A stretch of 64,000 nucleotides of DNA. It comes from Candidatus Nitrotoga sp. LAW. GTDB lineage: Bacteria > Pseudomonadota > Gammaproteobacteria > Burkholderiales > Gallionellaceae. The position numbers and the translations under genes are program-made. Below are positions 28,979-39,422 of this stretch, piece after piece (within the stretch, counting starts at the first letter, position 1; each line of letters begins with the position of its first letter). A model generated the notes under the pieces. That model did no database searches. It saw only the letters and a program-made list of their open reading frames with translations, and was not told the origin of the DNA. The DNA is taken from contig QFXI01000009.1 of assembly GCA_003402315.1 (NCBI GenBank), positions 124,001 through 188,000 on the forward strand. Direction: 5' to 3'.

Positions 28979-30004
28979 TCACATATGCTTCTGTTCGATC
29001 AGCATGGCATCACCATAACTAAAAAAACGGTATTGCCGTTCCACTGCATGGCTATAAGCGGCGAGCATTGCGTCCATACCACCGAAGGCGCACACCAGCA
29101 TTAGCAAGGTAGACTTGGGCAAATGGAAATTAGTCAGTAAAACATCCACCACTTTGAAACGGTAACCCGGCGTAATGAAAATACTTGTTTCACCCTCTCC
29201 AGCACATAGTTTGTCTTGTTGCGCCGCGCTTTCCAGCGCACGTAAACTGGTAGTGCCCACCGCGATGATCCGTCCACCCCGCGCCCGGGCCTGCAGAATG
29301 GCGTCCACCGTTGCTTGCGGGATAACGTAGCGTTCGCTGTGCATAACATGATCACGGACATTATCTACACGCACTGGCTGAAAAGTGCCGGCACCGACAT
29401 GCAAAGTTAGATAGGCCAGTTGCGTACCTTGAGCGCGTAAGGCGGCGAGCATTGCGTTGTCGAAATGCAATCCTGCCGTGGGCGCGGCTACCGAGCCAGG
29501 CTGGCATGCATATACCGTCTGATAACGTTCTTCGTCTTCAGCATTCGCTACATGCATAATATAGGGGGGCAGCGGCAACTGCCCATACTGTTCCAGCAAT
29601 ACCGATATATTTTCTGTGCTGTCGAAGCGCAAGCAGAAAAATTCTCGCTCGCGTCCCAGCACCGTAACGGGGAGATGGCCTGCCAACAACAGCCGGCTAT
29701 CCGGCTTAGGGGCATGGCTAGCGCGAATTTGGGCCAACGCATGATGTTCATCGAGAATACGCTCGATTAATACTTCAATTTTGCCGCCACTGTCCTTTAC
29801 TCCAAAAAGACGGGCCTTAAGCACTCGCGCATCGTTGAATACCAACAAATCATGTTCACGCACCAGGGAGGGCAACTGGGCAAACATGGAGTCTTCCCTA
29901 ATCTCCCCGCGCACGCACAACAAGCGGCTGGCATTACGCCGCTCAGGTGGGTATTGCGCAATCAAGTGCTCGGGAAGTGCGAAGTTAAATTCGTCAGTGA
30001 ACAT
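28979..30004 (-). CDS. queA: tRNA preQ1(34) ribosyltransferase-isomerase
   Basis: A 341-residue enzyme that converts preQ1 to epoxyqueuosine at tRNA position 34. Signatures visible are [40 protein letters not shown] and [17 protein letters not shown] chose the ATG at 30004; a TTG lies directly before it. No strong ribosome site is present, so coupling to the pseudouridine synthase 19 bases upstream is likely. Confidence 0.96.
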   Translation of the reverse strand: MFTDEFNFALPEHLIAQYPPERRNASRLLCVRGEIREDSMFAQLPSLVREHDLLVFNDARVLKARLFGVKDSGGKIEVLIERILDEHHALAQIRASHAPKPDSRLLLAGHLPVTVLGREREFFCLRFDSTENISVLLEQYGQLPLPPYIMHVANAEDEERYQTVYACQPGSVAAPTAGLHFDNAMLAALRAQGTQLAYLTLHVGAGTFQPVRVDNVRDHVMHSERYVIPQATVDAILQARARGGRIIAVGTTSLRALESAAQQDKLCAGEGETSIFITPGYRFKVVDVLLTNFHLPKSTLLMLVCAFGGMDAMLAAYSHAVERQYRFFSYGDAMLIEQKHM

Positions 30005-30023
30005 CAAAAAATTTTACAACGAC

Positions 30024-30755
30024 TTAGAATGCTTCATCTTCGCGCAGATAACGCCATTGCCCGCTGGGCAAATCGCCTAATTTAATTTTGCCGATACGCA
30101 CGCGCTTTAGCCCGGTAACTTTTAATCCAACCAGTTCGCACATGCGACGAATCTGACGTTTTTTACCTTCGCGCAAAATGAAGCGCAATTGATCGTCATT
30201 CAGCCAGCTTACTCTGGCGGGCTTAAGCATCTCACCGTCCAGTTTGAGACCGTGGTTCAACATGGATAAACCATTAGTTAAAATTTTCCCCTGCACGCGC
30301 ACCAGATATTCCTTATCGAGGCCGGAATCTTCGCCGACAAGTTGTTTGGCGATGCGGCCATCCTGGGTCAATACCAGCAAACCCTGCGAATCAATATCCA
30401 ACCGGCCTGCAGGCGCGATACCTTTCAAATGCATGGGATGAAAAGACAGCGGTGATTGATCGCTGGCAAAACGTGAGGAAGCATTAATCAGTGTAACTGC
30501 GGGCTTGTGGTTATCTTCCGCCTGCCCGGAAACAAAACCAATCGGCTTATTCAGCAGAATCGTTACACGCGTTTGCTGTTGTGCCTGGGCAGCACGGTTT
30601 AGCGTTATCCGCTGGATGGGATCTATTTTTGTGCCCAATTCAGTTACTGGTTTGCCATCCACCAACACCCAACCACGTTCAATATAGCTGTCTGCCTCGC
30701 GGCGGGAGCACAAGCCCTGTTCGGACATCAGTTTTGAAAGGCGTATTTTTTCCAT
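30024..30755 (-). CDS. rluF: rRNA pseudouridine synthase, RluF/RsuA family
   Basis: A 243-residue protein with an N-terminal S4 RNA-binding domain ([20 protein letters not shown]) and a catalytic domain with the essential Asp in [17 protein letters not shown]. It also has the [10 protein letters not shown] motif shared by RsuA, RluB, RluE and RluF. The C terminus resembles RluF ([19 protein letters not shown]), which modifies U2604 of 23S rRNA and can act on tRNA-Tyr. The assignment within the family is tentative. It is the first gene of a pair with queA. Confidence 0.8.
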   Translation of the reverse strand: MEKIRLSKLMSEQGLCSRREADSYIERGWVLVDGKPVTELGTKIDPIQRITLNRAAQAQQQTRVTILLNKPIGFVSGQAEDNHKPAVTLINASSRFASDQSPLSFHPMHLKGIAPAGRLDIDSQGLLVLTQDGRIAKQLVGEDSGLDKEYLVRVQGKILTNGLSMLNHGLKLDGEMLKPARVSWLNDDQLRFILREGKKRQIRRMCELVGLKVTGLKRVRIGKIKLGDLPSGQWRYLREDEAF

Positions 30756-30948
30756 ATTTTTTTGTAATCAAGTCCAATGCAGTAGTATCAATACATACTG
30801 TGCGGCTATTCCAGTAACGATGCGGGACGCTATGCTACACGATTGCAACTCGTATTATTCCTATGGTTATGCCATTCGTTGCGAGCGTGCTCTATATAAA
30901 ATAAATAGAAGCCATTAAATTTACATTGGCTATTCAGCAAAGAGAGCA

Positions 30949-30966
30949 CTCTCCCGATCAGGAGAG
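30949..30966 (-). terminator. Weak hairpin downstream of the HAD gene
   Basis: CTCTCC and GGAGAG pair around a six-base loop, 27 bases after the HAD gene stop. The following minus-strand sequence is only moderately T-rich, so this is a possible terminator. Confidence 0.35.
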
Positions 30967-30992
30967 CGTATCAAAATATTGATTGCAAAATT

Positions 30993-31718
30993 TTAAACAG
31001 AAACCGACTGTTTAGAAAAATCCAGGTCAGCAACCTGATAAAAACTTTCCAAATCGCTTAGGTCATCCAGCACCGCTGATGCTCCAGAAAAATCCTGCAT
31101 GCTTGTGTAGTGATTTATTGTGATGAAAGTTTTCAACCCAGCGGCCAAACTGGAGCGCAGGCCATTCTCAGAGTCTTCCAGCGCTATGCAATCCACAGCA
31201 TCGAGGCCCAGCCTCTCCAATACCCAATAATAAATATCAGGTGCGGGTTTCTTATGCTGGACAATGTCGCCATAACCAATAACATCGAATAGAGCTTCAC
31301 TATCCGCGCCCAACCCCTGTTGTAAAAGCGTGACAACGTTATCCAACGATGTCGTAGTAGCAATGGCAAGCTTCAATCCTGCCTGCTTGGCTTCGGTAAT
31401 CAAGCGTTTTATATTAGGGCGCAATGGAATGCCACCTTCGCGTAACATTGCAGTGTAGTGAGCGGTCTTGACCAAATGGAGGTGTTTCACAAAATGCTCA
31501 TAATCAACCGGCTTTTGGAAACTGGGTACATAGGTAGTCACGAAATGATTGATTCGTTCTTTGCCACCGGTCACTTTAAGCAGCTTGTCATACAGGGCAA
31601 CATCCCAATTCCAGTCGAGATTATTTTCCGCAAATGCTTTATTAAACGAGAGGCGATGCGCCTCTTCTGTATCTGCCAACGTGCCGTCTACGTCAAAAAT
31701 TATAGCTTTAGTTTTCAT
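30993..31718 (-). CDS. HAD-family phosphatase, CbbY-like
   Basis: A 241-residue haloacid-dehalogenase-type phosphatase. All four motifs are seen: FDVDGTLADTE (nucleophile and acid Asp), ATTTS, the lysine in QHKKPAPDIY and EDSENG. The cap inserted after motif I and the TGGKERI stretch match CbbY/CbbZ proteins, in which CbbY dephosphorylates the Rubisco inhibitor xylulose-1,5-bisphosphate. No Rubisco gene is in the window, so the substrate is open. Confidence 0.85.
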   Translation of the reverse strand: MKTKAIIFDVDGTLADTEEAHRLSFNKAFAENNLDWNWDVALYDKLLKVTGGKERINHFVTTYVPSFQKPVDYEHFVKHLHLVKTAHYTAMLREGGIPLRPNIKRLITEAKQAGLKLAIATTTSLDNVVTLLQQGLGADSEALFDVIGYGDIVQHKKPAPDIYYWVLERLGLDAVDCIALEDSENGLRSSLAAGLKTFITINHYTSMQDFSGASAVLDDLSDLESFYQVADLDFSKQSVSV

Positions 31719-31861
31719 TCCGAACCTTCCATTAGCGGTTTAGCAATATCCATAAAAATTACGCCCTGCATCTTAAGTCGAATTCCAAGTTTCTACGGGC
31801 GATTATAAATAATATTGGGGAAGCCATATAATTGGCAAGATCAATCCGGCGGTAATTTTCT

Positions 31862-33391
31862 GTGAAATTCATTTCTACCTATAGACTCATCATTGCTTTT
31901 TGTCTTGGATTGCTTACCGTTCTGGGCTTTGCACCCTTTTCACTGTTCCCTCTTGTTATCTTTTCACTTGCTGCACTGTTCTGGCTGTGGCAACAAGCAC
32001 ATGGGAAACGTGTGGCAGCATGGCTGGGATTTTTCTTTGGTTTTGGTTTATTCAGTGCCGGCATAGGCTGGCTATACGTTGCGCAGCATGATTACGGCGA
32101 CATGCCGCTCTTACTGGCGCTCTCCACTACCGCTCTGTTCGCTGCATTCTTAGCGTTATTTCCCGCATTGATTGGTTATGCACAGGCAAAGTTACGGGCT
32201 CCTTCTTGGGCGCGCTTGATACTGATAATGCCTGCATTGTGGGTGCTTCTAGAATGGATACGCGGACTGCTGTTCACTGGCTTCCCTTGGCTGACACTGG
32301 CTTATTCACAAGTATCTGCTAGCCCCTTGGTGGGATATGCGCCAATATTTGGCGTTTATGGTGTATCACTAGCGGTGACGATAAGCGCAGGATTGCTGGC
32401 ACTATTGTGGCAAATGCGTTGGAATGCCCAAGGGAAATCGGCGCTGGCGGCACTGCTACTATTATGGGGCGGCGCTACGGCGCTACGCGCCGTAAGCTGG
32501 ACACAGCCTGAAGGCGAGCCGTTCAAGGTTGCGTTGTTGCAAGGCAATATTCCACAAGATCTCAAATTCCACGAAGAGAAGCTTATCGACACGCTGGAAA
32601 TCTATCGTCGACTGGTGCTGCAAACCGATGCGCGTTTGATCATTTTACCGGAAACTGCATTGCCGCTGCTCCGCCACGATCTGCCGGAAAATTACATGGC
32701 TATTTTACGCAAGCACGCAAGACAAAACGGCGGCGATATTCTTATCGGTGCATTTGAAAGTGACAGCGAGCTGCACTACAACAGCGTATTCACGCTTGGC
32801 ACAGCGAATAGCCAAAACTACCGTAAAAACCATCTGGTGCCATTCGGCGAATTCATCCCGTTGCGCCCGGCGTTGGGCTGGATCATTAACGAAGTATTGC
32901 ATATCCCCATGTCTGACTTAGCGCGCGGCGGCGAGCGGCAACCGGTATTACGCATCGCTGGCCAACGTGTTGCAGTGCAGATTTGCTACGAAGATGTATT
33001 CGGTGAAGAAGTCATCCGTTACTTGCCGGAGGCAAGCTTGCTGGTAAATGTCAGCAACGATGCCTGGTATGGCAAATCACACGCAGCGATGCAGCACAAC
33101 CAGATCGCACAAATGCGCGCACTGGAAACAGGACGCATGATGCTGCGCGCCACGAACACTGGCGTAACCTCTATCATCCGGCGCGATGGCAGCATTCAAC
33201 AGATGTTGCCGCAACATACAGAAGGTGTGCTCACTGGGCAGGCGCAGGGCTATACCGGCAGCACACCCTATGTGCGCTGGGGCAACGCGGCAGTGCTGAT
33301 TATTTTACTAATGATGCTAGCTTTGGCCAAACTGGTGCAGCACAGATCACTGCCTTCAGCACACTCTCCCAAAATAAAAAAGCCACAATGA
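31862..33391 (+). CDS. lnt: Apolipoprotein N-acyltransferase
   Basis: A 509-residue inner-membrane enzyme that adds the third acyl chain to lipoproteins. Several hydrophobic helices fill the first 200 residues, and a nitrilase-type catalytic domain follows. The triad is visible: Glu in LPETALPLL, Lys in RKNHLVPFGEF and Cys in QICYEDVFGEE. A last membrane helix lies near the C terminus. The start codon is GTG. Its stop overlaps the next gene by four bases. Confidence 0.95.
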   Translation: MKFISTYRLIIAFCLGLLTVLGFAPFSLFPLVIFSLAALFWLWQQAHGKRVAAWLGFFFGFGLFSAGIGWLYVAQHDYGDMPLLLALSTTALFAAFLALFPALIGYAQAKLRAPSWARLILIMPALWVLLEWIRGLLFTGFPWLTLAYSQVSASPLVGYAPIFGVYGVSLAVTISAGLLALLWQMRWNAQGKSALAALLLLWGGATALRAVSWTQPEGEPFKVALLQGNIPQDLKFHEEKLIDTLEIYRRLVLQTDARLIILPETALPLLRHDLPENYMAILRKHARQNGGDILIGAFESDSELHYNSVFTLGTANSQNYRKNHLVPFGEFIPLRPALGWIINEVLHIPMSDLARGGERQPVLRIAGQRVAVQICYEDVFGEEVIRYLPEASLLVNVSNDAWYGKSHAAMQHNQIAQMRALETGRMMLRATNTGVTSIIRRDGSIQQMLPQHTEGVLTGQAQGYTGSTPYVRWGNAAVLIILLMMLALAKLVQHRSLPSAHSPKIKKPQ

Positions 33392-33660
33392 AGGAACGCA
33401 TTGAAAAATTCACAATAAACTGGATTTGCTACCTCATTTGTTGTGCGGACGGCACCCTGTATTGTGGCATCACCAACGACCTGGAAAAACGTCTGGCCGC
33501 GCACAATGCTGGCGAGGCGGCAAAATACACTCGTGGCCGTCGCCCAGTGCGGCTAGTACATGCCGAGCTATGTTCCGGCAAATCTGCTGCCTTAAAGCGC
33601 GAACTACAGATCAAAGCGTTATCACGTAGTGAAAAACAGGCGTTACGCGGAGTAATATAA
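33388..33660 (+). CDS. GIY-YIG domain protein, YhbQ/UPF0213 family
   Basis: A 90-residue single GIY-YIG domain: YLICCADGTLYCGITNDLEK carries the two aromatic/Gly motifs, followed by the conserved Arg (KRLAAHNAG) and the RRPVRLVHAE segment with Glu. The family resembles the nuclease part of UvrC and homing enzymes; its role is unclear and possibly DNA repair. It is coupled to lnt through an ATGA overlap. Confidence 0.88.
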   Translation: MKERIEKFTINWICYLICCADGTLYCGITNDLEKRLAAHNAGEAAKYTRGRRPVRLVHAELCSGKSAALKRELQIKALSRSEKQALRGVI

Positions 33661-33799
33661 GGACAGTCTATTGATCAAATAATACTGTACTTGCCGCTAA
33701 GCATGGTTATATCCACATGGCTCAGATACAAGCTTTATTGTATTGAGGAGAAGCTCTTTTTTTGACAGCAACAAGTGATATATATATCATGCGCGCCTT

Positions 33800-34327
33800 A
33801 TGTTTGAACGGCAATTTATAGATAGTCTGGACTTTGCTAATAACAACCGGGAATTGCGCGGTGAAATTGCAATGACTGAAATGCCTCGACTTCAGGATAA
33901 GTTGGTTGTTCCTGATGTTGGTTTTGAACACGGACACAAAGAAGGCATCAACTACACCTTGCGCGGTTTTCGTGACAGGAATGGTCAACCAATGTTGAAA
34001 GTAGCGCTGGACGGACTGTGCCAGCTGCGATGCCAGCGATGTTTGCAAGGTCTAATCTATCCAATAAAGCTAGTTTCGCAGTTGCGTCTGGTAGAAAACT
34101 GGGATGAATCCTCTATCGATGAGGAGGATGAAGTAGATAGCATTTTAGTTGATCATCATTTGGACGTACTTGCCTTATTTGAGGAAGAAATTTTACTGAA
34201 TCTACCATTTGCACCGAGACATCCAGTAGGCGTTTGTCGACCTGTGAAGGAAGGATACATAACAGAAGAAATAGATCAGATCGAGAAAAATCCGTTTTCG
34301 GTTTTATCCGGGCTGAGATACAAGTAG
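33800..34327 (+). CDS. yceD: YceD/DUF177 family protein
   Basis: A 175-residue protein of the DUF177 (YceD) family, with the conserved cysteine pair in CQLRCQRCL and an acidic mid-region. It almost always precedes rpmF, as here (30 bases between). Members are linked to 23S rRNA accumulation and, in plants, to ribosome assembly. The start at 33800 has a poor ribosome site. Confidence 0.88.
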   Translation: MFERQFIDSLDFANNNRELRGEIAMTEMPRLQDKLVVPDVGFEHGHKEGINYTLRGFRDRNGQPMLKVALDGLCQLRCQRCLQGLIYPIKLVSQLRLVENWDESSIDEEDEVDSILVDHHLDVLALFEEEILLNLPFAPRHPVGVCRPVKEGYITEEIDQIEKNPFSVLSGLRYK

Positions 34328-34357
34328 TTTTTTATTATAGGTTTACAAGGAGTTAAC

Positions 34358-34537
34358 ATGGCTGTTCAACAGAATAAAAAATCCCCATCCAAGCGTGGCA
34401 TGCACCGCTCGCACGATTTTCTGGTTAGTCCGGCGCTGGCAGTTGAACCCTCCACTGGTGAACAGCATCTGCGTCACCACATCAGCCCGACTGGCTATTA
34501 TCGTGGCAAAAGAGTTATCAAGATAAAAGGCGACTAA
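34358..34537 (+). CDS. rpmF: 50S ribosomal protein L32
   Basis: A 59-residue L32. It starts [20 protein letters not shown] and ends [14 protein letters not shown], both typical of the family. AGGAG lies 5 bases before the ATG. There is no zinc-binding cysteine set, so this is the Cys-minus form common in proteobacteria. Its place between yceD and plsX is conserved. Confidence 0.96.
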   Translation: MAVQQNKKSPSKRGMHRSHDFLVSPALAVEPSTGEQHLRHHISPTGYYRGKRVIKIKGD

Positions 34538-34639
34538 TCACATTTTGCGGTAGCGGATACGTACAAAGCTTAAAGGGTGCAGTTGCATCTAAAAGTATTC
34601 CATATCAAAGTATTGAAAATAGCGTAAGAGGATCGCCTG

Positions 34640-35677
34640 GTGGATGTCACAATAGCCATTGATGCCATGGGTGGCGACCACGGAACGCGCGTCACTATTC
34701 CCGCTGCGGTAAAATATCTGCAACAGCATCCAAGCGATACGATTGTATTGGTTGGATTGCCTGACGCCATCGAGGCTGAGTTACGCACCGTCAAAACGTC
34801 TATCAAACCACGACTGCGTATCCAGGCAGCCAGTGAAGTGGTTGGCATGGATGAATCCCCACAATTGATGTTGCGTAGCAAAAAAGATTCTTCCATGCGT
34901 GTCGCCATTAACCTTGTAAAAAATGGTGAGGCGTCTGCTTGCGTAAGTGCCGGAAATACTGGCGCATTAATGGCAATTGCACGTTATGTACTAAAAATGC
35001 TGCCTGGTATAGACCGCCCCGCGATTGCTTCGTTTCTGCCCACTCACAAGGGGCAAGTTTGTATGCTCGACCTTGGCGCGAATGTGGATTGTAGCGCTGA
35101 GAATTTATTACAGTTCGCCCTGATGGGTACTGCTCTGGTTTATGCTATTGAACATAAAAACAGTCCTACGGTGGGCCTGCTCAATATTGGCAGTGAGGAC
35201 ATCAAGGGCAATGAAATTGTCAGGCAGGCAAGTGAACTGTTGCGGCAAAGCGATTTAAATTTTTACGGCAACATCGAAGGCAACGATATCTTCAAAGGGG
35301 TAACTGACATAGTGGTTTGTGATGGCTTTGTCGGAAATGTGGCACTGAAAACAACAGAGGGGTTGGCGCAGATGTTGGGTGGTTTTCTGCGTGAGGAATT
35401 TAACCGTAATTTGTTTACCAAATTGACCGGGCTGATTGCCACTTCGGTACTCAAGGCATTCAGACGCCGTGTTGATCCCCGCCGTTACAACGGTGCCAGC
35501 CTATTAGGATTGAAAGGTATTGTGTTAAAAAGCCACGGTTCTGCCGATGCGTTTGCCTTCTTTTGTGCCATTGAACGCGCCGCCGAAGAAGCACGCGGTG
35601 GCATGTTGCATCACATCAGCGGACACATAGAAAAATGGCATGATGCATGCCAACAAAAGGCAAGGGAGGTTCCCTGA
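34640..35677 (+). CDS. plsX: Phosphate acyltransferase PlsX
   Basis: A 345-residue peripheral membrane enzyme that makes acyl-phosphate from acyl-ACP for phospholipid synthesis. Signatures: [11 protein letters not shown] at the N terminus, [23 protein letters not shown] and [12 protein letters not shown]. It starts with GTG, 6-7 bases after an AGAGGA ribosome site. It runs into fabH, with overlap at the stop codon. Confidence 0.95.
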   Translation: MDVTIAIDAMGGDHGTRVTIPAAVKYLQQHPSDTIVLVGLPDAIEAELRTVKTSIKPRLRIQAASEVVGMDESPQLMLRSKKDSSMRVAINLVKNGEASACVSAGNTGALMAIARYVLKMLPGIDRPAIASFLPTHKGQVCMLDLGANVDCSAENLLQFALMGTALVYAIEHKNSPTVGLLNIGSEDIKGNEIVRQASELLRQSDLNFYGNIEGNDIFKGVTDIVVCDGFVGNVALKTTEGLAQMLGGFLREEFNRNLFTKLTGLIATSVLKAFRRRVDPRRYNGASLLGLKGIVLKSHGSADAFAFFCAIERAAEEARGGMLHHISGHIEKWHDACQQKAREVP

Positions 35678-36633
35678 TATATTCAAAAATAATTGGCACC
35701 GGCAGTTACCTACCAGCCAAGGTTGTAACCAACTTCGACCTTGAAAAGCTGGTCGACACTTCGCATGACTGGATTGTCACCCGCAGTGGCATTGTCGAGC
35801 GGCATTTTGCCGCTGAAAATGAGCAGGCTAGTGATATGGCGGTGCATGCCAGCCAACGTGCACTGGAGGCGGCTGGAATCGGCGTAGATGAAATTGATCT
35901 GGTCATTGTCGCTACGACTACGCCGGATCATATCCTACCCAGTACTGCATGTATCCTGCAAGACAAACTGGGCATTAAGAATGGCGCGGCTTTCGACGTG
36001 CAGGCCGTGTGCAGCGGCTTTATTTACGCGTTAAATACCGCTGATCTGTTTATTCGGGGCGGTCAGGCACGCAATGCCTTGGTAGTAGGCACCGAAGCAT
36101 TATCACGCTTGCTTAACTGGGAGGATCGTACTACCTGTGTATTGTTTGGTGATGGGGCAGGCGCGGTAGTATTGCAGCGTAGCGATGCGCCGGGAATTCT
36201 ATCCGCCAAATTGCACGCCGACGGTAGCCACCGTAATATATTAAGCGCTAACGGCGGCATACGTGATGGCGCAATATTCGGCGATCCTTACATTAAAATG
36301 GACGGTCAGGCGGTATTTAAATTCGCTGTCAAAGTACTCAGTGAAGTAGTGGAAGAGGTCTTAGCCGAAAACAAAATGAAATACACCGACATTGATTGGC
36401 TAGTTCCCCACCAAGCCAATATCCGCATAATGGAAGCCACCGCTAAGAAGCTTGGGCTGAGCATGGACAAAGTGGTGGTAACCGTTGCCCATCATGGCAA
36501 TACATCGGCGGCATCCATTCCACTAGCGCTCGACACCGCAGTGCGCGATGGGCGCATTCAGTCCGGCCAGCATGTGCTACTAGAAGCGGTCGGCGGTGGT
36601 TTTACCTGGGGTGCAGTTCTGCTGCGCTGGTAA
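35674..36633 (+). CDS. fabH: Beta-ketoacyl-ACP synthase III, probable CTG start
   Basis: A 319-residue condensing enzyme that starts fatty-acid synthesis from acetyl-CoA and malonyl-ACP. The catalytic Cys ([11 protein letters not shown]), His ([10 protein letters not shown]) and Asn (HHGNTSAAS) are present. The natural N terminus of the family, [14 protein letters not shown], falls on CTG at 35674, four bases after AGGGAGG and overlapping the plsX stop (CTGA). An in-frame ATG at 35647 has no ribosome site and adds nine unrelated residues. I therefore prefer the CTG start. Confidence 0.92.
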   Translation: MIYSKIIGTGSYLPAKVVTNFDLEKLVDTSHDWIVTRSGIVERHFAAENEQASDMAVHASQRALEAAGIGVDEIDLVIVATTTPDHILPSTACILQDKLGIKNGAAFDVQAVCSGFIYALNTADLFIRGGQARNALVVGTEALSRLLNWEDRTTCVLFGDGAGAVVLQRSDAPGILSAKLHADGSHRNILSANGGIRDGAIFGDPYIKMDGQAVFKFAVKVLSEVVEEVLAENKMKYTDIDWLVPHQANIRIMEATAKKLGLSMDKVVVTVAHHGNTSAASIPLALDTAVRDGRIQSGQHVLLEAVGGGFTWGAVLLRW

Positions 36634-36662
36634 CTTCTCGTAATATTCTCCAAGTGCTTATA

Positions 36663-37610
36663 ATGAAATTCGCTTTCGTTTTTCCAGGGCAAGGCTCGCA
36701 ATCACGCGGCATGATGAACAATTATGCCGACTTTCCCGTAGTGCGTGACACCTTTGCCGAAGCTTCCGATATATTGCAACAAGACTTGTGGCAATTAGTT
36801 GTGGAAGGCAGTGACGCGGAACTCAACGCTACTGTGAATACGCAACCTCTCATGCTGACTGCCGGAGTGGCGGTATATCGCGCCTGGCAAAGTTTGAATG
36901 CTCCAGCACCGGCATTGCTGGCTGGTCATAGCCTCGGCGAATACACCGCGTTGGTGGTGGGTGGGGCGCTTCAATTCGCTGATGCTTTGCCACTGGTACG
37001 TTATCGAGCTGAATGTATGCAAGAAGCCGTGCCGAAAGGCGTAGGAGGCATCGCTGCAATTCTTGGGTTGGATGATGAAAGCGTGCTTAAGGTGTGCCTT
37101 GAAGCTGCTCAAGACGAAGTATTGGAAGCCGTTAATTTCAACTCGCCCGGACAGATAGTGATTGCCGGCAACCGTGCGGCAGTGGAACGCGGCATGGAAT
37201 TAGCCAAGATCAAAGGTGCGAAACGTGCCCTGATGCTACCAATGAGCGTGCCATCACATTGCAGTCTGTTGCGTGGCGCGGCGGAATTGTTGCGCGTGAG
37301 ATTGAATGACGTGACGATGCAAGCTCCCTCCATCCCCGTACTGCACAATGCCGATGTAAGAAGCTATATGGATGTACCCTCCATTAAAGATGCTCTTGTA
37401 CGCCAATTATATTCGCCGGTACGTTGGGTGGAAACTGTGCAATGTTTCGGTCAAAAATTTATTACACATAACGTTGAATGTTCACCCGGCAAAGTGCTGA
37501 TGGCCCTGAACAAACGCATTGACACAAACCAACAGGCATTAGCACTGAGTGATGGCAATACCTTGCAGTCCACATGTGCAACATTAACAAAACAACCGGA
37601 GGATGAATGA
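36663..37610 (+). CDS. fabD: Malonyl-CoA:ACP transacylase
   Basis: A 315-residue transacylase that loads malonate onto ACP. FVFPGQGSQ, the nucleophile Ser in AGHSLGEYTALV, the conserved Arg in VRYRAECMQ and the His in SVPSHCSLL are all visible. I chose ATG 36663 over a GTG three codons earlier because the family starts MKFAFVFPGQG. Its stop overlaps the fabG start (ATGA). Confidence 0.95.
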   Translation: MKFAFVFPGQGSQSRGMMNNYADFPVVRDTFAEASDILQQDLWQLVVEGSDAELNATVNTQPLMLTAGVAVYRAWQSLNAPAPALLAGHSLGEYTALVVGGALQFADALPLVRYRAECMQEAVPKGVGGIAAILGLDDESVLKVCLEAAQDEVLEAVNFNSPGQIVIAGNRAAVERGMELAKIKGAKRALMLPMSVPSHCSLLRGAAELLRVRLNDVTMQAPSIPVLHNADVRSYMDVPSIKDALVRQLYSPVRWVETVQCFGQKFITHNVECSPGKVLMALNKRIDTNQQALALSDGNTLQSTCATLTKQPEDE

Positions 37611-38350
37611 GTTTGCAAGGACAGATCGCATTAGTAACCGGCGCCAGTCGTGGCATCGGGCAAGGTATTGTGTTGGAACTAGGCAAACAGGGTGCAACCG
37701 TAATTGGCACCGCAACCACCAAAAACAGGGCGCAGGCAATTAGTGAGTATTTGGCAGCAGCTGGCATCAAGGGCTGTGGCATGGCACTTAACGTCAATGA
37801 TAACGTGCAAATTGATAAGGTTATCAGCGATACCCGAAAGCAATATGGTGAAATTTCTATTTTAGTAAATAACGCGGGCATTACCCGTGACAACCTGCTA
37901 GCACGCATGACCGATGAGGAATGGGACGACATCATGTCGACCAACCTGAAATCTGTATTCCGAATGAGTCGCGCCGTAGTACGAGCCATGATGAAGGCGC
38001 GCCATGGCCGCATTATCAATATCTCCTCAGTGATCGGCAGCATGGGTAACGCGGGACAAGCTAATTACGCCGCCTCCAAGGCTGGCATCATCGGTTTTAG
38101 CAAATCGCTGGCTCACGAAATTGGCAGTCGAAACATCACCGTTAATTGCATCGCACCCGGTTTTATCGCTACCGACATGACCGATGCACTGTCACAGCCA
38201 CAGCGCGACAAACTAGTTGAACATGTGCCGTTGAAACGCTTAGGACAAGTGGCCGATGTTGCTGCCACCGTAGCTTTCCTTGCCGGCTCAGGAGCGGCTT
38301 ACATAACAGGCGCGACCTTACATGTAAATGGTGGAATATACATGGAGTGA
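37607..38350 (+). CDS. fabG: 3-oxoacyl-ACP reductase
   Basis: A 247-residue short-chain dehydrogenase that reduces 3-oxoacyl-ACP with NADPH. It has TGASRGIGQGI for cofactor binding, NNAGITRDNLLARM, and the Ser-Tyr-Lys set in ISSVIG and YAASKAG. It is the last intact gene of the fab cluster. Normally acpP and fabF follow, but neither is found here. Confidence 0.96.
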   Translation: MSLQGQIALVTGASRGIGQGIVLELGKQGATVIGTATTKNRAQAISEYLAAAGIKGCGMALNVNDNVQIDKVISDTRKQYGEISILVNNAGITRDNLLARMTDEEWDDIMSTNLKSVFRMSRAVVRAMMKARHGRIINISSVIGSMGNAGQANYAASKAGIIGFSKSLAHEIGSRNITVNCIAPGFIATDMTDALSQPQRDKLVEHVPLKRLGQVADVAATVAFLAGSGAAYITGATLHVNGGIYME

Positions 38351-38479
38351 AATAATTGGTTTCAATTGCAACAACTCTGATTTAAAAATACTGCCAGTGT
38401 AGAAATTACAATTTAAGAGGCGACTGACGAAGTATTTTTAACTAAAAGCAAACTATTTGATTTTGAACATAAGGCATAA

Positions 38480-38760
38480 AACGAGATCACGCGACTTGGC
38501 ATGAATGTAACGCAGCCTACCGCTCAGAAGAAGCAAGATAAAGCCAAACCCCGCGTACGGGCAAGAGCTGAACATGTTTTTGGATACATGGAAACAGCAT
38601 AGGTGACATTTTCGTGCGCAGCATCGGTATCGTTCGCGCCAAGATTAGCGTGGCATTGAAAATTTGGCTCCAACCTGAGTCATATTGAAATGCCGATTCG
38701 CAACAAAACATTTGGCTTTGAGCACATCAGTGTCCCAAAAATCCAAAATTATATTTGCAT
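38480..38760 (+). pseudogene. IS5-family transposase 3' relic
   Basis: Plus-strand translation from about 38483 gives ITRLGMN, then KPRVRARAEHVFGYMETA, and after a frameshift near 38600 IFVRSIGIVRAKISVAL. This is the C-terminal DDE region of IS5/IS1031-type transposases (RxRARVEHVFG, then RSIG...RAK). Stops and a frameshift make it non-functional, and no terminal repeat is recognised. It sits just after fabG, where acpP and fabF would be expected. Confidence 0.7.
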
Positions 38761-38792
38761 TTAGAAAAACAGAAAATTAACCGAATTACAGC

Positions 38793-38818
38793 AAATCCGT
38801 CGCTCTGGCGACGGATTT
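38793..38818. terminator. Strong hairpin after the fab cluster
   Basis: AAATCCGTCGC and GCGACGGATTT form an 11-base-pair perfect stem with a TCTG loop. A-rich sequence precedes it and moderately T-rich sequence follows. It may end the fabG transcript and could act in both directions. Confidence 0.6.
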
Positions 38819-39071
38819 ATAGCAGTGCTTTTACGTAGTACTAGATGTATTAAACAACGGTAGGACAGAGTATTCCCGGCAAACGTTCAATTTTAGTAGC
38901 GCGACTAGAACTGCTTTTTTATCGGACAATTAAAAATATCAGTACAAAATGGATGATGCTAACTTACGATTAAAACACTGCGTTAAATCAGTTCACTGTC
39001 CAGTTTGATGACCGACCAGGTGCCAAGTTGGCAAAATTCCCGGTTACTCAAAGTTCCGAATATCCCCCCAA
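38819..39071. other. Gap between the fab hairpin and erpA
   Basis: No gene, RNA or repeat is recognisable. The sequence is AT-rich and may contain further decayed insertion-sequence DNA. Confidence 0.3.
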
Positions 39072-39422
39072 TTAAACTGAAAAAGATGATCCGCAACCGC
39101 AAGTGGAAGTAGCGCTTGGGTTTTTGATTACAAATTGTGAACCTTCTAACCCATCCTGATAATCAATTTCTGCACCCACTAAATACTGGAAACTCATCGG
39201 GTCAATTAGCAATTGCACACCATTTTTATTTAGCACGGTGTCATCTTCATTAGTCACTTCATCTAGAGTAAAGCCATATTGAAAGCCAGAACAGCCGCCA
39301 CCGCTTACGGCAATACGTAATTTCAAATTGACATTATCTTCTTCTTCAATCATTTCTTTAACCTTATTGGCCGCACTGTCGGTAAACACCAATGGATCTT
39401 GCATTTCAGTTACCGCGTTCAT
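39072..39422 (-). CDS. erpA: Iron-sulfur insertion protein ErpA
   Basis: A 116-residue A-type Fe-S carrier. The three ligand cysteines are present: one in [11 protein letters not shown] and two in the C-terminal STCGCGSSF. The long acidic stretch ([12 protein letters not shown]) fits ErpA of betaproteobacteria. A clear GGAGG ribosome site precedes the ATG. It stands alone on the minus strand. Confidence 0.95.
   Translation of the reverse strand: MNAVTEMQDPLVFTDSAANKVKEMIEEEDNVNLKLRIAVSGGGCSGFQYGFTLDEVTNEDDTVLNKNGVQLLIDPMSFQYLVGAEIDYQDGLEGSQFVIKNPSATSTCGCGSSFSV

Noticed and set aside
38517-38711. 64-codon minus-strand frame downstream of fabG
   Set aside because: It is antisense to the IS5 transposase relic, whose plus-strand reading gives recognisable motifs.
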